A DNA stretch of 16,543 nt from Burkholderia gladioli (GCA_009914575.1 WNEB01000012.1:1-16543), one strand, 5' to 3'; shown: positions 5,924-16,356, counted from the first letter of the stretch. Notes: generated from the letters alone by a model not told the origin. Made by a program: numbers and translations.

Positions 5924-8305
5924 TCAGGCCTTCAGGAATTGCTCGCGCGCGCCGAGCCAGCGCGCGAGGTGCTGCGTGACGACGTCGGGATGATGCGCGA
6001 TCAGCGCGCCGGCAGCCTCGCGCGCCGGGTCGATCAGCCAGCCGTCCTGCTCCAGGTCGGCGAAGCGCAGCATCGCTGCGCCCGATTGCCGCGCCCCGAG
6101 GAATTCGCCGGGGCCGCGGATTTCGAGATCGCGGCGGGCGATCTCGAAGCCGTCGTTGGTTTCGCGCATGGTCTTCAGCCGCGCGCGGCCGGCGATCGAC
6201 AGCGGGCCGCTGTACATCAGCACGCAGGCCGACGCGGCGGTGCGGCGCCCCACCCGACCGCGCAACTGGTGCAATTGCGCGAGGCCGAAGCGCTCGGCAT
6301 GCTCGATCACCATCAGCGACGCGTTCGGCACGTCCACGCCCACTTCGATCACGGTGGTCGCCACCAGCAACTGCACCTCGTTGCGCGAGAACGCCTCCAT
6401 CACAGTGGCCTTCTCGAGCGGCGAGAGCCGGCCGTGCACCAGCCCGACGTTGACGCCGGGCAGCGCCGCCGCGAGCGTCTCGTAGGTTTCGACGGCGGTC
6501 TGCAGCTGCAGCGTCTCGCTCTCCTCGATCAGCGGGCAGACCCAGTAGCCCTGCCGGCCGCCGAGCGCCGCGTCGCGCACGCGACCGATCACTTCCTCGC
6601 GGCGCGCGTCGGCCACCAGCTTGGTGACGATCGGCGTGCGACCGGGCGGCAGCTCGTCGATGGTCGACACCTCGAGATCGGCGTAATAGGTCATCGCCAG
6701 CGTGCGCGGGATCGGCGTGGCCGACATCATCAGCTGATGCGGCTGGAAGCCGGCCGGCCCGCCGGCCTTGGCGCGCAGCGCGAGCCGTTGCGCCACGCCG
6801 AAGCGGTGCTGTTCGTCCACGATCACGAGGCCGAGCCGCTTGAATTCGACGGTGTCCTGAATGATCGCGTGGGTGCCGATCACGAGCTGCGCGGTGCCGA
6901 GCGCGGCGGCCTCGATCGCCGAGCGCTTCTCCTTCGCCTTCAGACTGCCGGCGAGCCACGCCACCGTCACGCCGAGCGGCTCCAGCCAGCCCCGCAGCTT
7001 GCGCGCGTGCTGTGCGGCCAGGATTTCGGTGGGCGCCATCAGCGTCGCCTGGTAGCCGGCGTCGATCGCCTGCGCGGCGGCCAGCGCCGCCACCACCGTC
7101 TTGCCGCTGCCGACGTCGCCCTGCAGCAGCCGCGACATCGGGTGCGGCATGGTCAGATCGGTGGCGATTTCGTCGACCACGCGCGTCTGCGCCTGGGTCA
7201 GCGAGAACGGCAGCGCCGCGAGCAGCCGCGCGACCAGCGAGCCGGCATCGGCCGCGGTGCTGCGCGGCATGGCCGGCGCGGCGCGCGTGCGGCGCTCCTC
7301 GTGGGCGCGCTTGAGCGACAGCTGCTGCGCGAGCAGTTCGTCGAACTTGATGCGGGTCCAGGCCGGATGCGTGCCGTCGATCAGCGCCGTTTCGTCCGAT
7401 TCGACGCTCGGGTGATGCAGCTGACGCACCGCGTCGGCCAGCGCTGGCACGCCGAGCGGTCGCAGATAGGCGGCCTCGACGTCGGGCGGCAGCAGCTCGG
7501 GCAGCGGCGTGCGCGTGAGCGCGTTGTCGATCGCCTTGCGCAGATAGGCCTGCGACACGCCGTCCGTGCTCGGGTAAACGGGCGTGAGCACCTGCGAGAG
7601 CGGCGTGTCCGCGTCGACCACGCGCACCGCCGGATGCACGATTTCCAGCCCGAAAAAGCCGCCGCGGATGTCGCCGCGCACGCGCAGCCGCTGGCCGACC
7701 GCCATCTGCTTGACCTGCGAGCCGTAAAAATTCAGGAAGCGCAGCACCAGTTCCGCGCCGTCGTCGTCGCGCAGCCGCACCAGCAACTGGCGGCGCGGTC
7801 GGAACGCGACCCCGTTGTCGTACACCACGCCTTCGGTCTGCGCGATCTCGCCGGGCAACAGCTCGCGGATCGGCGTCAGCGTGGTTGCGTCCTCGTAGCG
7901 CATCGGCAGATGCAGCACGAGATCGATCGAGCGCGTGAGGCCGAGCTTGGCGAGCTTGTCGGCGGTCTTGACGACCTTCGGGGCAGCCTTGGCGGCTTTC
8001 TCGCCGCCCTTGCCCGCGGCATCCGCGGCCTCGCCCCGATCGCCGTCGGCCGGCACCGCCTTCTTGCGCCCGCGTTTGGCCGGCTGCGGCGCGGCGTCGC
8101 CTTCGATCGATGCGTCGGCCTCGCCCGTTCCCGTGCGCGACATGTCGGTCGCCGCGACAGCCGGCGCGGCAAGCCGCCCGTCGGCGGCGCGGCGCGGCGT
8201 ACGGGCGCGCGGCGCGGGCCGCGCCTCGTCGTGCGTGGGCGCATTGCCGGAATCGGCATCGGCGCCGGCATCGACGGAAACGGAGCGGCGGGCGGGTACA
8301 GGCAT
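5924..8305 (-). CDS. recG: RecG, ATP-dependent DNA helicase with long N-terminal extension
   Basis: RecG remodels stalled replication forks and branch-migrates Holliday junctions in the cytosol. Start ATG at 8305 gives 793 residues; a TTG six codons upstream is open but neither has a clear Shine-Dalgarno. Wedge/OB-fold domain follows LGLTRSIDLVLHLPMRYED (about residue 121 on). Helicase marks are Walker A GDVGSGKT (about 396-403), DEQH box in IVDEQHRFG (about 497-500), MSATPIPRT (about 527-535), and in the second RecA lobe LVATTVIEVGVDVPNA and QLRGRVGR. E. coli RecG is about 693 residues; the excess is an Ala/Lys/Arg/Gly-rich low-complexity segment of about 110 residues before the wedge domain, probably disordered. 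It is divergent from queA (148 bp between starts) and is followed by oxyR. Confidence 0.95.
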   Translation of the reverse strand: MPVPARRSVSVDAGADADSGNAPTHDEARPAPRARTPRRAADGRLAAPAVAATDMSRTGTGEADASIEGDAAPQPAKRGRKKAVPADGDRGEAADAAGKGGEKAAKAAPKVVKTADKLAKLGLTRSIDLVLHLPMRYEDATTLTPIRELLPGEIAQTEGVVYDNGVAFRPRRQLLVRLRDDDGAELVLRFLNFYGSQVKQMAVGQRLRVRGDIRGGFFGLEIVHPAVRVVDADTPLSQVLTPVYPSTDGVSQAYLRKAIDNALTRTPLPELLPPDVEAAYLRPLGVPALADAVRQLHHPSVESDETALIDGTHPAWTRIKFDELLAQQLSLKRAHEERRTRAAPAMPRSTAADAGSLVARLLAALPFSLTQAQTRVVDEIATDLTMPHPMSRLLQGDVGSGKTVVAALAAAQAIDAGYQATLMAPTEILAAQHARKLRGWLEPLGVTVAWLAGSLKAKEKRSAIEAAALGTAQLVIGTHAIIQDTVEFKRLGLVIVDEQHRFGVAQRLALRAKAGGPAGFQPHQLMMSATPIPRTLAMTYYADLEVSTIDELPPGRTPIVTKLVADARREEVIGRVRDAALGGRQGYWVCPLIEESETLQLQTAVETYETLAAALPGVNVGLVHGRLSPLEKATVMEAFSRNEVQLLVATTVIEVGVDVPNASLMVIEHAERFGLAQLHQLRGRVGRRTAASACVLMYSGPLSIAGRARLKTMRETNDGFEIARRDLEIRGPGEFLGARQSGAAMLRFADLEQDGWLIDPAREAAGALIAHHPDVVTQHLARWLGAREQFLKA

Positions 8306-8354
8306 CGGATCGGGTTTTCGCAAGGGACAAGCAAGTACAATACGGCTTTGACGT

Positions 8355-8368
8355 CGCCCGATCGGGCG
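8355..8368. promoter_or_regulatory. 14-bp perfect palindrome between divergent recG and queA
   Basis: CGCCCGATCGGGCG is a perfect 14-base palindrome 50 bases from the recG start and 86 from the queA start. A TACAAT at 8336-8341 could be a -10 box for queA, without a good -35. The palindrome could be an operator, but GC-rich DNA often makes such sites by chance. Confidence 0.25.
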
Positions 8369-8453
8369 GCGCCCGCGAGCCGCGCTACCCCGCCATCATA
8401 GCGGCTCGCGTCGGCGATGACGCAGTGCCCGCGCCGCTTCGCCCCCATTTCTC

Positions 8454-9506
8454 ATGTTCAAGCTTTCCGATTTCGATTTCGATATGCCGCCCGAGCTGAT
8501 CGCGCAAACCGCGCTCGCCGAGCGCAGCGCGAGCCGCCTGCTCGAGGTGGACGGCAGCGCCAGCCCGGCGCGCCTCACCGACCGCCGCTTCACCGAGCTG
8601 CCCGATTGCATCCGCGCGGGCGATCTGCTCGTGTTCAACGACACCAAGGTGCTGAAGGCCCGCTTCTTCGGCCAGAAGGCCAGCGGCGGCCGCATCGAGG
8701 TGCTGGTCGAGCGCATCACCCGCCCGCGCACGGCGCTGGCGCAGATCCGCGCCAGCAAGAGCCCCGTGACCGGCACCACGCTGCGGCTGGCCGATGCGTT
8801 CGACGTGACGGTCGGCGAGCGCGTCGAGCCGTTCTTCACGCTGCACTTCCCCGAGGATTGCCTGACGCTGATCGAGCAGCACGGCCGCCTGCCGCTGCCG
8901 CCGTACATCGAGCACGATCCCGACGCAACCGACGAAACGCGCTATCAGACGGTATTCGCCCGCAATCCCGGCGCGGTCGCCGCGCCCACCGCCGGCCTGC
9001 ATTTCGACGATGCGCTGCTCGCCACGCTGCGCGCGCGCAGCGTGGAAACCGCCACGCTCACGCTGCACGTCGGCGCGGGCACGTTCCAGCCGGTGCGCGT
9101 CGACGACATCGCCGAGCACAAGATGCACAGCGAGTGGTACGAACTGACCGACGCGCTGGTCGCGCAGATCGCCGCCACGCGCGCGCGCGGCGGTCGCGTG
9201 ATCGCGGTCGGCACCACCTCGATGCGCGCGCTCGAAGCGGTCGCGCGCGACGCCGACGCCGCCGGCCGGTCGCTCGCCGCCACCCGCGCCGAAACCGACA
9301 TCTTCATCACGCCGGGCTATCGCTTCCGCGTGGTGGACCGGCTCGTCACGAACTTCCATCTGCCGAAGTCAACGCTGCTGATGCTGGTGTCGGCGTTCGC
9401 GGGCGTCGAGACGATCCGCGAGGCGTATCGCCACGCGATCGCCGAGCGTTACCGCTTCTTCAGCTACGGCGACGCGATGCTGCTGACGCGCCGCGAACCC
9501 GAGTAA
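8454..9506 (+). CDS. queA: QueA, S-adenosylmethionine:tRNA ribosyltransferase-isomerase
   Basis: QueA transfers and isomerises the ribosyl group of S-adenosylmethionine onto 7-aminomethyl-7-deazaguanine in tRNA, giving epoxyqueuosine at position 34 of GUN-anticodon tRNAs. The 350-residue product matches the usual family length. Family blocks in order are [13 protein letters not shown] at the N-terminus, [13 protein letters not shown] (about 61-73), [10 protein letters not shown] (about 177-186), [28 protein letters not shown] and, near the C-terminus, [20 protein letters not shown]. The ATG start gives the standard N-terminus although no strong Shine-Dalgarno precedes it. It is followed by tgt after 115 bp on the same strand; Tgt catalyses the step just before QueA, so the pair forms a pathway operon. 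No sign of damage. Confidence 0.96.
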   Translation: MFKLSDFDFDMPPELIAQTALAERSASRLLEVDGSASPARLTDRRFTELPDCIRAGDLLVFNDTKVLKARFFGQKASGGRIEVLVERITRPRTALAQIRASKSPVTGTTLRLADAFDVTVGERVEPFFTLHFPEDCLTLIEQHGRLPLPPYIEHDPDATDETRYQTVFARNPGAVAAPTAGLHFDDALLATLRARSVETATLTLHVGAGTFQPVRVDDIAEHKMHSEWYELTDALVAQIAATRARGGRVIAVGTTSMRALEAVARDADAAGRSLAATRAETDIFITPGYRFRVVDRLVTNFHLPKSTLLMLVSAFAGVETIREAYRHAIAERYRFFSYGDAMLLTRREPE

Positions 9507-9606
9507 GCACGAACACGCCCGAATCAGCCGGGCTTTCCGCCTTTCGATTTCGCCGCGGCGCACCTGCCGCGGCGCCGCTAACGAGTGCCGAACTGTTCTT
9601 CGGTAG

Positions 9607-10812
<1,206 letters not shown>

Positions 10813-11026
10813 CGCCGGGCGGCCGGCCAGGCCAAACATGCGTCGCGGGCGGCGTTCGTCACACCGGTGTCGAATGCCGCGACGATCCTCCCGGATTGCA
10901 TTTTTCGCACGCATCGTCTAACGTTCACATTACAATCGCCTTTCGCGAAACACGGTAATCCGCCTCGAATCGGCTTAATTGCTTGATCCCAAAGCGCATT
11001 TGCAGTGATGTCGCGGTTTTCGCCGG

Positions 11027-11035
11027 TGGTACAAT
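11027..11035 (+). promoter_or_regulatory. Extended -10 promoter for yajC-secDF
   Basis: TGG followed by TACAAT (11030-11035) matches an extended -10 element 42 bases before the yajC start. No good -35 was found, which extended -10 promoters tolerate. A second TACAAT at 10931-10936 lies further upstream next to the palindrome TTTCGCGAAA (10941-10950). Confidence 0.45.
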
Positions 11036-11076
11036 ATCCGGCTATTTTGCTGATTTTCCCCAACGGAGAGACCAAG

Positions 11077-11409
11077 GTGTCGTTCATTTCCAATGCATTC
11101 GCGCAAGGCGCCGGCGGTGGCGGTGGCGCCGAATCAAGCCTGATGAGCTTCCTGCCGCTCGTCCTGATGTTCGCGGTGCTCTACTTCATCATGATTCGTC
11201 CGCAGATGAAGCGGCAGAAAGAGCATCGCAACATGCTCGCCGCCATGGCCAAGGGCGACGAGGTCGTGACGAACGGCGGCCTGGTCGGCAAGGTCACGAA
11301 GGTCGGCGAAGCCTATGTCGGCGTCGAAGTGTCGGAAGGCACCGAAATCACGGTGCAGAAGTCGGCCGTGACGACGATCCTGCCGAAGGGCACGATCAAG
11401 TCGCTGTAA
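11077..11409 (+). CDS. yajC: YajC, Sec translocon accessory subunit
   Basis: YajC is a small inner-membrane protein that associates with SecD and SecF and the SecYEG channel. The GTG at 11077 is taken as start because CGGAGAGA lies a few bases upstream and the resulting 110 residues match the family length; the open frame from 11005 adds an upstream leader that overlaps the promoter. The product starts MSFISNAFAQGAGGGGG, then one membrane span (about residues 22-42, LPLVLMFAVLYFIMIRPQ) followed by the signature RPQMKRQKEH and a small cytoplasmic domain with GDEVVTNGGLVGKV. It is the first gene of the yajC-secD-secF operon, 109 bp ahead of secD. Confidence 0.95.
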   Translation: MSFISNAFAQGAGGGGGAESSLMSFLPLVLMFAVLYFIMIRPQMKRQKEHRNMLAAMAKGDEVVTNGGLVGKVTKVGEAYVGVEVSEGTEITVQKSAVTTILPKGTIKSL

Positions 11410-11518
11410 GAGGTACCCCCGAGCGTCCGGCATCCGGGCCGTCCCACGCCATGAAGCGCGGGCGGCACAGCGGTCGGACGCGACGCTTTTCAAGCCAACT
11501 TTCCCGTTCGGCCCCCTC

Positions 11519-13561
11519 ATGAATCGTTACCCAATCTGGAAATATGTCGTGATGGTCGTCGCGCTCGCGATCGGCCTTCTGTACACATTGCCCAACTTCT
11601 ACGGCGAAGCGCCGGCGGTGCAGGTGTCGAGCGGCAAGGCCACGGTCAAGATCGACTCGGGCACGCTCGCCGACGTGCAGACCGCGCTCACGGGCGCGCA
11701 GATCGCGCCGGACGACATCACGTTCGACAATTCGGCGAACAACGCGAACATCCGCGTGCGCCTGAAGGACACCGACACCCCGCTTCGCGTCAAGGATCTC
11801 TTGCAGAAGGCGCTCAACAGCGACCAGAGCGATCCGCAATACGTCATCGCCCTGAACCTGCAAAGCGCCTCGCCGCGCTGGCTGACCGCCCTGCACGCGC
11901 TGCCGATGTATCTCGGCCTCGACCTGCGCGGCGGCGTGCACTTCCTGTTGCAGGTCGACATGAACGGCGCGCTGACCAAGAAGCTCGATTCCGACGCCAC
12001 CGACGCGCGCACGCAACTGCGCGACAAGGGCATCCGCGACGGCGGCGTGAACCGCGTCGACCTGTCGGTGGTGGCGAACTTCGCCGACCAGGACACGGCC
12101 GAACAGGCCCGCCGCTATCTCGCGGGCGCGATCACCGAACTGCAATGGGCCACCCAGCCGGGCGGCGGCTACCAGGTGGTCGGCACGTTCGCACCGGCCG
12201 TGCAGGCCGCGGTGGAAGACGCCGCGCTCAAGCAGAACCTGACCACGCTCCACAACCGCGTCAACGAACTCGGCGTGTCGGAGCCGATCCTGCAGCAGCA
12301 AGGCAAGGACCGCATCGTGGTCGAGCTGCCGGGCGTGCAGGACACCGCGAAGGCGAAGGACATCATCGGCCGCACGGCTACGCTCGAAGCGCGCCTCGCC
12401 GATCCGGTCAATCTCCATCCGAACCCGACCGACCCGGTGCCGCCGGGCGACGAGCTGTTCACGCAAGGCGCGCAGGCGCCGGTGCTGCTGCGCAAGCAGG
12501 TGACCTTCACCGGCGACCGCATCATCGACGCGTCGGTCGGCTTCGACGATCACCAGCGCCCGTCCGTCAACATCCGCCTCGATGCGCCCGGCGGCCGCGC
12601 GGTGCGCGACGTGTCGCGCGAGAACATCGGCAAGCCGATGGCGATGGTGCTGTTCGAGAAGGGCAAGGGCGAGGTGCTGACGGTCGCGACGATCCAGTCC
12701 GAACTCGGCGACCGCTTCCAGATCACCGGCCAGCCCACGCCGCAGGCCGCCACCGACCTCGCGCTGCTGCTGCGCGCCGGTTCGCTGGCCGCGCCGATGG
12801 ACATCATCGAGGAACGCACGATCGGCCCGAGCCTCGGCGCCGACAACATCCGCATGGGTGTGCATTCGGTCGTGTGGGGCTTCGTCGCGATCGCCGTGTT
12901 CATGGTGCTGTACTACATGCTGTTCGGCGTGGTGTCGGTGATCGGCCTGTCGGTGAACCTGCTGCTGCTGGTGGCCGCGCTGTCGATGATGCAGGCCACG
13001 CTGACGCTGCCGGGTATCGCCGCCATCGCGCTCGCGCTCGGCATGGCGATCGACTCGAACGTGCTGATCAACGAGCGGATCCGCGAGGAACTGCGCAGCG
13101 GCGCCGCGCCGCAGGTGGCGATCCAGCAGGGCTACGCGCACGCCTGGGCCACCATTCTCGATTCGAACGTGACCACGCTGATCGCCGGTCTGGCGCTGCT
13201 CGCGTTCGGCTCGGGCCCGGTCCGCGCGTTCGCGATCGTGCACTGTATCGGCATCCTGACCTCGATGTTCTCGGCCGTGTTCTTCTCGCGCGGCCTCGTG
13301 AACCTCTGGTACGGCGGCCGCAAGAAGCTCAAGTCGGTGGCGATCGGCCAGGTCTGGAAGGCGCCGGCAGCCGAGGCAGCCGGCCTGCCGATCCTCGAGC
13401 AGGACGCCGGCACCGACACGGCCAGGGGCGCCGCCGGTTCGTCGGCCAAGGCCTCGAAGCAAGGCGCCAAGCAGGGTGCTGCGCGCGGCAATGCCAAGCC
13501 GGTGGCGCGTCGCCGCTCCGGCCCCGGCGTGCCGCCGAAGACGCCCGGCTCCTCCAACTAA
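11519..13561 (+). CDS. secD: SecD, protein-export membrane subunit
   Basis: SecD, with SecF, uses the proton gradient to pull translocating proteins into the periplasm. The product has 680 residues. It has one N-terminal span (about 9-27), a large periplasmic domain containing LGLDLRGGVHFLLQVD (from residue 132) and later GPSLGADNI (about 437-445), then five spans (about 450-590) including GMAIDSNVLINERIREEL, the conserved transmembrane-4 region with its Asp. E. coli SecD has 615 residues; the extra length is mainly a C-terminal Ala/Gly/Lys-rich tail of about 80 residues (SSAKASKQGAKQGAARG), probably a disordered cytosolic tail. No strong Shine-Dalgarno is seen before the ATG. SecF follows after 16 bp. 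Intact. Confidence 0.96.
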   Translation: MNRYPIWKYVVMVVALAIGLLYTLPNFYGEAPAVQVSSGKATVKIDSGTLADVQTALTGAQIAPDDITFDNSANNANIRVRLKDTDTPLRVKDLLQKALNSDQSDPQYVIALNLQSASPRWLTALHALPMYLGLDLRGGVHFLLQVDMNGALTKKLDSDATDARTQLRDKGIRDGGVNRVDLSVVANFADQDTAEQARRYLAGAITELQWATQPGGGYQVVGTFAPAVQAAVEDAALKQNLTTLHNRVNELGVSEPILQQQGKDRIVVELPGVQDTAKAKDIIGRTATLEARLADPVNLHPNPTDPVPPGDELFTQGAQAPVLLRKQVTFTGDRIIDASVGFDDHQRPSVNIRLDAPGGRAVRDVSRENIGKPMAMVLFEKGKGEVLTVATIQSELGDRFQITGQPTPQAATDLALLLRAGSLAAPMDIIEERTIGPSLGADNIRMGVHSVVWGFVAIAVFMVLYYMLFGVVSVIGLSVNLLLLVAALSMMQATLTLPGIAAIALALGMAIDSNVLINERIREELRSGAAPQVAIQQGYAHAWATILDSNVTTLIAGLALLAFGSGPVRAFAIVHCIGILTSMFSAVFFSRGLVNLWYGGRKKLKSVAIGQVWKAPAAEAAGLPILEQDAGTDTARGAAGSSAKASKQGAKQGAARGNAKPVARRRSGPGVPPKTPGSSN

Positions 13562-13577
13562 GCGCCGGAGAACGTAC

Positions 13578-14528
13578 ATGGAATTTTTCCGCATCCGTAA
13601 AGACATCCCGTTCATGCGGCACGCGTTGACCTTCAACGTGATCTCGCTCGTGACGTTCCTGGCCGCCGTGTTCTTCCTCGTGCATCGCGGCCTGCACCTG
13701 TCGGTGGAGTTCACCGGCGGCACGGTGCTCGAAGTGCAGTACCAGCAGGCCGCCGAACTCGAGCCGGTGCGCGCCACGCTCGGCAAGCTCGGTTACGGCG
13801 ACGCGCAGGTGCAGAGCTTCGGCACCTCGCGCAACGTCCTGATCCGCCTCGCGCTGAAGTCGGGCCTGACCTCGGCCCAGCAGATCGACCAGGTAATGGC
13901 GGGCCTGAAGGCGCAGAACCCCGACGTGCAGTTGCAGCGCGTGGAGTTCGTCGGCCCGCAGGTCGGCAAGGAACTCGCCACCGACGGCCTGCTCGCGCTG
14001 GCCTGCGTGGTGATCGGCATCGTGATCTACCTGTCGTTCCGCTTCGAGTGGAAATACGCGGTGGCCGGCATCATCGCCAACCTGCACGACGTGGTGATCA
14101 TTCTCGGCTTCTTCGCGTTCTTCCAGTGGGAGTTCTCGCTGTCGGTGCTGGCCGCCGTGCTCGCGGTGCTCGGCTACTCGGTCAACGAATCGGTCGTGAT
14201 TTTCGACCGGATCCGCGAGACGTTCCGCCGCGAACGCAAGATGAGCGTGCAGGAAGTGATCAACCACGCCATCACCAGCACGATGTCGCGCACGATCATC
14301 ACCCACACGTCGACCGAAATGATGGTGCTGTCGATGTTCTTCTTCGGTGGCCCGACGCTGCATTACTTCGCGCTGGCGCTGACGGTCGGCATCATGTTCG
14401 GCATCTATTCGTCGGTGTTCGTGGCCGGCTCGCTGGCGATGTGGCTCGGCATCCGCCGCGAGGATCTGATCCGCGACAAGAAGGGCGCGCACGATCCGAA
14501 CGACCCGAACGCGGGCGCGCAGGTCTGA
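13578..14528 (+). CDS. secF: SecF, protein-export membrane subunit
   Basis: SecF pairs with SecD in the inner membrane. GGAGAACGTAC directly precedes the ATG at 13578, only 16 bases after the secD stop, so the two are co-translated. The 316-residue product has one N-terminal span, the periplasmic motif VEFTGGTVLEVQY (about residues 45-57), and five further spans that include VLGYSVNESVVIFDRIRE, the conserved transmembrane-4 segment, and FGGPTLHYFALALTVG. The C-terminus is a short polar tail (RDKKGAHDPNDPNAG). The usual bacterial length is 300-325 residues. A strong terminator lies 13 bases downstream. Confidence 0.97.
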   Translation: MEFFRIRKDIPFMRHALTFNVISLVTFLAAVFFLVHRGLHLSVEFTGGTVLEVQYQQAAELEPVRATLGKLGYGDAQVQSFGTSRNVLIRLALKSGLTSAQQIDQVMAGLKAQNPDVQLQRVEFVGPQVGKELATDGLLALACVVIGIVIYLSFRFEWKYAVAGIIANLHDVVIILGFFAFFQWEFSLSVLAAVLAVLGYSVNESVVIFDRIRETFRRERKMSVQEVINHAITSTMSRTIITHTSTEMMVLSMFFFGGPTLHYFALALTVGIMFGIYSSVFVAGSLAMWLGIRREDLIRDKKGAHDPNDPNAGAQV

Positions 14529-14541
14529 TCTGCACTGCATG

Positions 14542-14570
14542 AAAAAACCGGCCAACAGGCCGGTTTTTTT
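14542..14570. terminator. Strong bidirectional Rho-independent terminator between secF and rtcR
   Basis: AAAAAACCGGCC-aaca-GGCCGGTTTTTTT forms a perfect 6-bp GC stem flanked by an A-tract and a T-tract, so it can end the secF transcript on the plus strand and the rtcR transcript on the minus strand. Confidence 0.93.
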
Positions 14571-14599
14571 GTCCGTGCGCGGCGGGCGAAAACGCGCGT

Positions 14600-16227
14600 T
14601 CAGGCGTCCGCCCTCGCCTGCTCCCAGTCGAGGCCGAAGCGCGCCAGATACTTGCGCAGGCGATCCGCGTCGTTCGGCTGCTTCTTCTGCGCGCGCGACA
14701 CGGCGAACAGCGTGCGCCCGGCATCCGACAAGCTCGCCGCGCGGCGGCACACGTGCAGAGCCCCTGCTCGAGCTGCGCGCGATCGAACAGATCGAGTTCG
14801 GTCGCCCGCTCGCCGAGCACCGTATCGACGAGCGCGCCGCCCGGCGCGGCGCCGCGCGGCTGCCACGCCTTTCGCAGCCGGTCGGTTTCCTCGGCCGCCA
14901 CGACCTCGGTGATGCGGCCCGCGTCGGCCAGCGTGGCCATGCGCGTGACCGACGCCGACAGCTCGCGGAAATTGCCGCGCCACGCCGCCTCCGACGACGC
15001 CGCGAACGCCAGATAGCGGCGCTTCGCCTCGACGTTGAAGCGCACCTGCTCGCCGTGCTCGCGGCCGAAGCGTTCGAGTTCGAAATCGAGGTTCGGTTCG
15101 ATGTCCTCGCGCCGCTCGGCCAGGCCCGGCAGCGTATAGGCCCAGAGGTTGATCCGCGCGTGGAGATCCTCGCGAAACATACCCGCCTCGACCTCGACCA
15201 TCCGACCGAGGTCGCGATGCGTGCCGGCGATCAGCTGGAAATCGCTGGCGACTTCCGTGTCGGCGCCCACCGGCAGGAACCGCTTCTCCTCGATCGCCTT
15301 CAGCAGCATCGCCTGCTCGTCGAGGCCGAGTTCGCCGATTTCGTCGAGAAACAGCAGGCCGCGATCGGCGGCGCGCAGCAGCCCCGCGCGCGCCGCCTGC
15401 GCGCCGGTGAACGCGCCCTTCACATGGCCGAACAGCGTGGACATCGCCGCGTCGCCGCGCAACGTGGCGCAGTTAACCTCGACGAACGCGCCGTCGCGCG
15501 CATGCCGCCCGCGCTTCAGTTCGTAGATGCGCCGCACCAGGAACGACTTGCCGGCGCCGGTCGGCCCAACCAGCAGCATCGGCTCGCGCGATTTCACGGC
15601 CACCCGTTCGAGCTGTGCGATCAGCGCGTTGAACGCCGGGTTGCGCGTGGCGATGCCGGCCTTCAGGAACGAGACCGTTTCGTCGCGTTCGCGCGAAAAA
15701 CGCTGCGCAATGCGGTTGTAGCGCGACAGGTCGAGATCGATCACCGACACGACGCCGTATTCCGACAGCGGAATCGCGTCGTCGTCGGTCGCGCCGAGCG
15801 GCGACGGGCTGGTCTGCACGAGCCGCGCCGGCAGATAGCGCGCCTCGGCCAGCAGGAACCAGCAGATCTGCACGACGTGCGTGCCGGTGGTGATGTGGAC
15901 CAAGTAATCCTCGTGGTCGGGATCGAACGGATAGTGCCGCGCGAAATCGTGCAGCGTCGCGTAGACCTCCTCGAAATCCCAGGGATCGCGCAGGCTCATC
16001 GGCGTGAGGCGGACTTCGGTGCGCGGCGAGATGGCGGCGATCTCGCTGCGGATATGCCGGGACAGCCGCTCGAAACCGGGCGGATGCAGCAGTTCGAGCC
16101 GGTCGAGCGGCATGCCGGGCTGCGCGCACAGCGAAATGGTGGGACGCCACTTGTGCGTTAGCCGGCGTTTGCCGCTGCCCGCATCGAGCACGGTGCCGAG
16201 GAAGCCGATCGCGACGGAACGTTTCAT
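14600..16227 (-). pseudogene. rtcR: RtcR, sigma-54-dependent activator of RNA-repair genes, frameshifted before its helix-turn-helix
   Basis: RtcR senses damaged-RNA signals through an N-terminal CARF-like domain and drives sigma-54 transcription of rtcBA (RNA ligase and cyclase). Start ATG at 16227 (MKRSVAIGFLGTVLDAG). The sensor domain spans about 1-190. The AAA+ domain has Walker A GPTGAGKS (221-228), the sigma-54 contact loop GAFTGA (271-276) and Walker B LLFLDEIGE (291-299). After FDRAQLEQ (about residue 488) the frame breaks at four G residues (minus strand, 14764-14761). The family C-terminus continues in another frame: ALHVCRRAASLSDAGRTLF, then NDADRLRKYLARFGLDWE, ending at 14600. The change fits two extra G residues (CAG-GCT becoming CAG-GGG-CT) or one lost base. 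The repaired protein is 541 aa, close to E. coli RtcR (532). Unrepaired, the frame runs on to 14392 with a 120-residue unrelated tail and no DNA-binding helix. A homopolymer sequencing error cannot be excluded. Confidence 0.85.
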
Positions 16228-16327
16228 CTTTATCTTTTTGGATAAGAACTGATCGGATCGTATCAGAATTCGGCGTTTTCAATATGGGCACGGCGGCAAT
16301 CCGAACTCCTTATCCGATAAAAATTTC
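16228..16327. other. Truncated rtcR upstream region, no sigma-54 promoter seen
   Basis: About 100 bp separate rtcR from the insertion-sequence end. TTTTTGGATAAG (about 16235-16246) is matched in inverted form by CTTATCC at 16309-16315 followed by GATAAAAA. No TGGCAC-N5-TTGC element for a divergent rtcBA operon is visible on the plus strand. The expected operon is absent or displaced by the mobile element. Confidence 0.5.
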
Positions 16328-16356
16328 GGCGGTGTCCCAAACGTAGTTGAAGGTTG
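16328..16356 (+). repeat. Terminal inverted repeat of the insertion sequence, left end
   Basis: 27 of 29 bases match the reverse complement of 99-127. The outer flank is ccgataaaaatttc. Confidence 0.65.

Noticed and set aside
5843..8401. An 852-codon plus-strand open frame opposite recG, and similar long antisense frames opposite secD, queA and tgt
   Set aside because: Composition is dominated by Arg, His, Gln and Ala; they mirror conserved genes and have no ribosome-binding sites.
14755..14770. Programmed ribosomal frameshift in rtcR
   Set aside because: No slippery heptamer or downstream stimulator is seen, and RtcR proteins known to me are encoded in a single frame; a mutation or sequencing error is simpler.
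16280..16305. GGGCACGGCGGCAAT upstream of rtcR as a sigma-54 promoter
   Set aside because: The GG and GC dinucleotides are not separated by 10 bases on either strand, and the TTGC half is in the wrong order.
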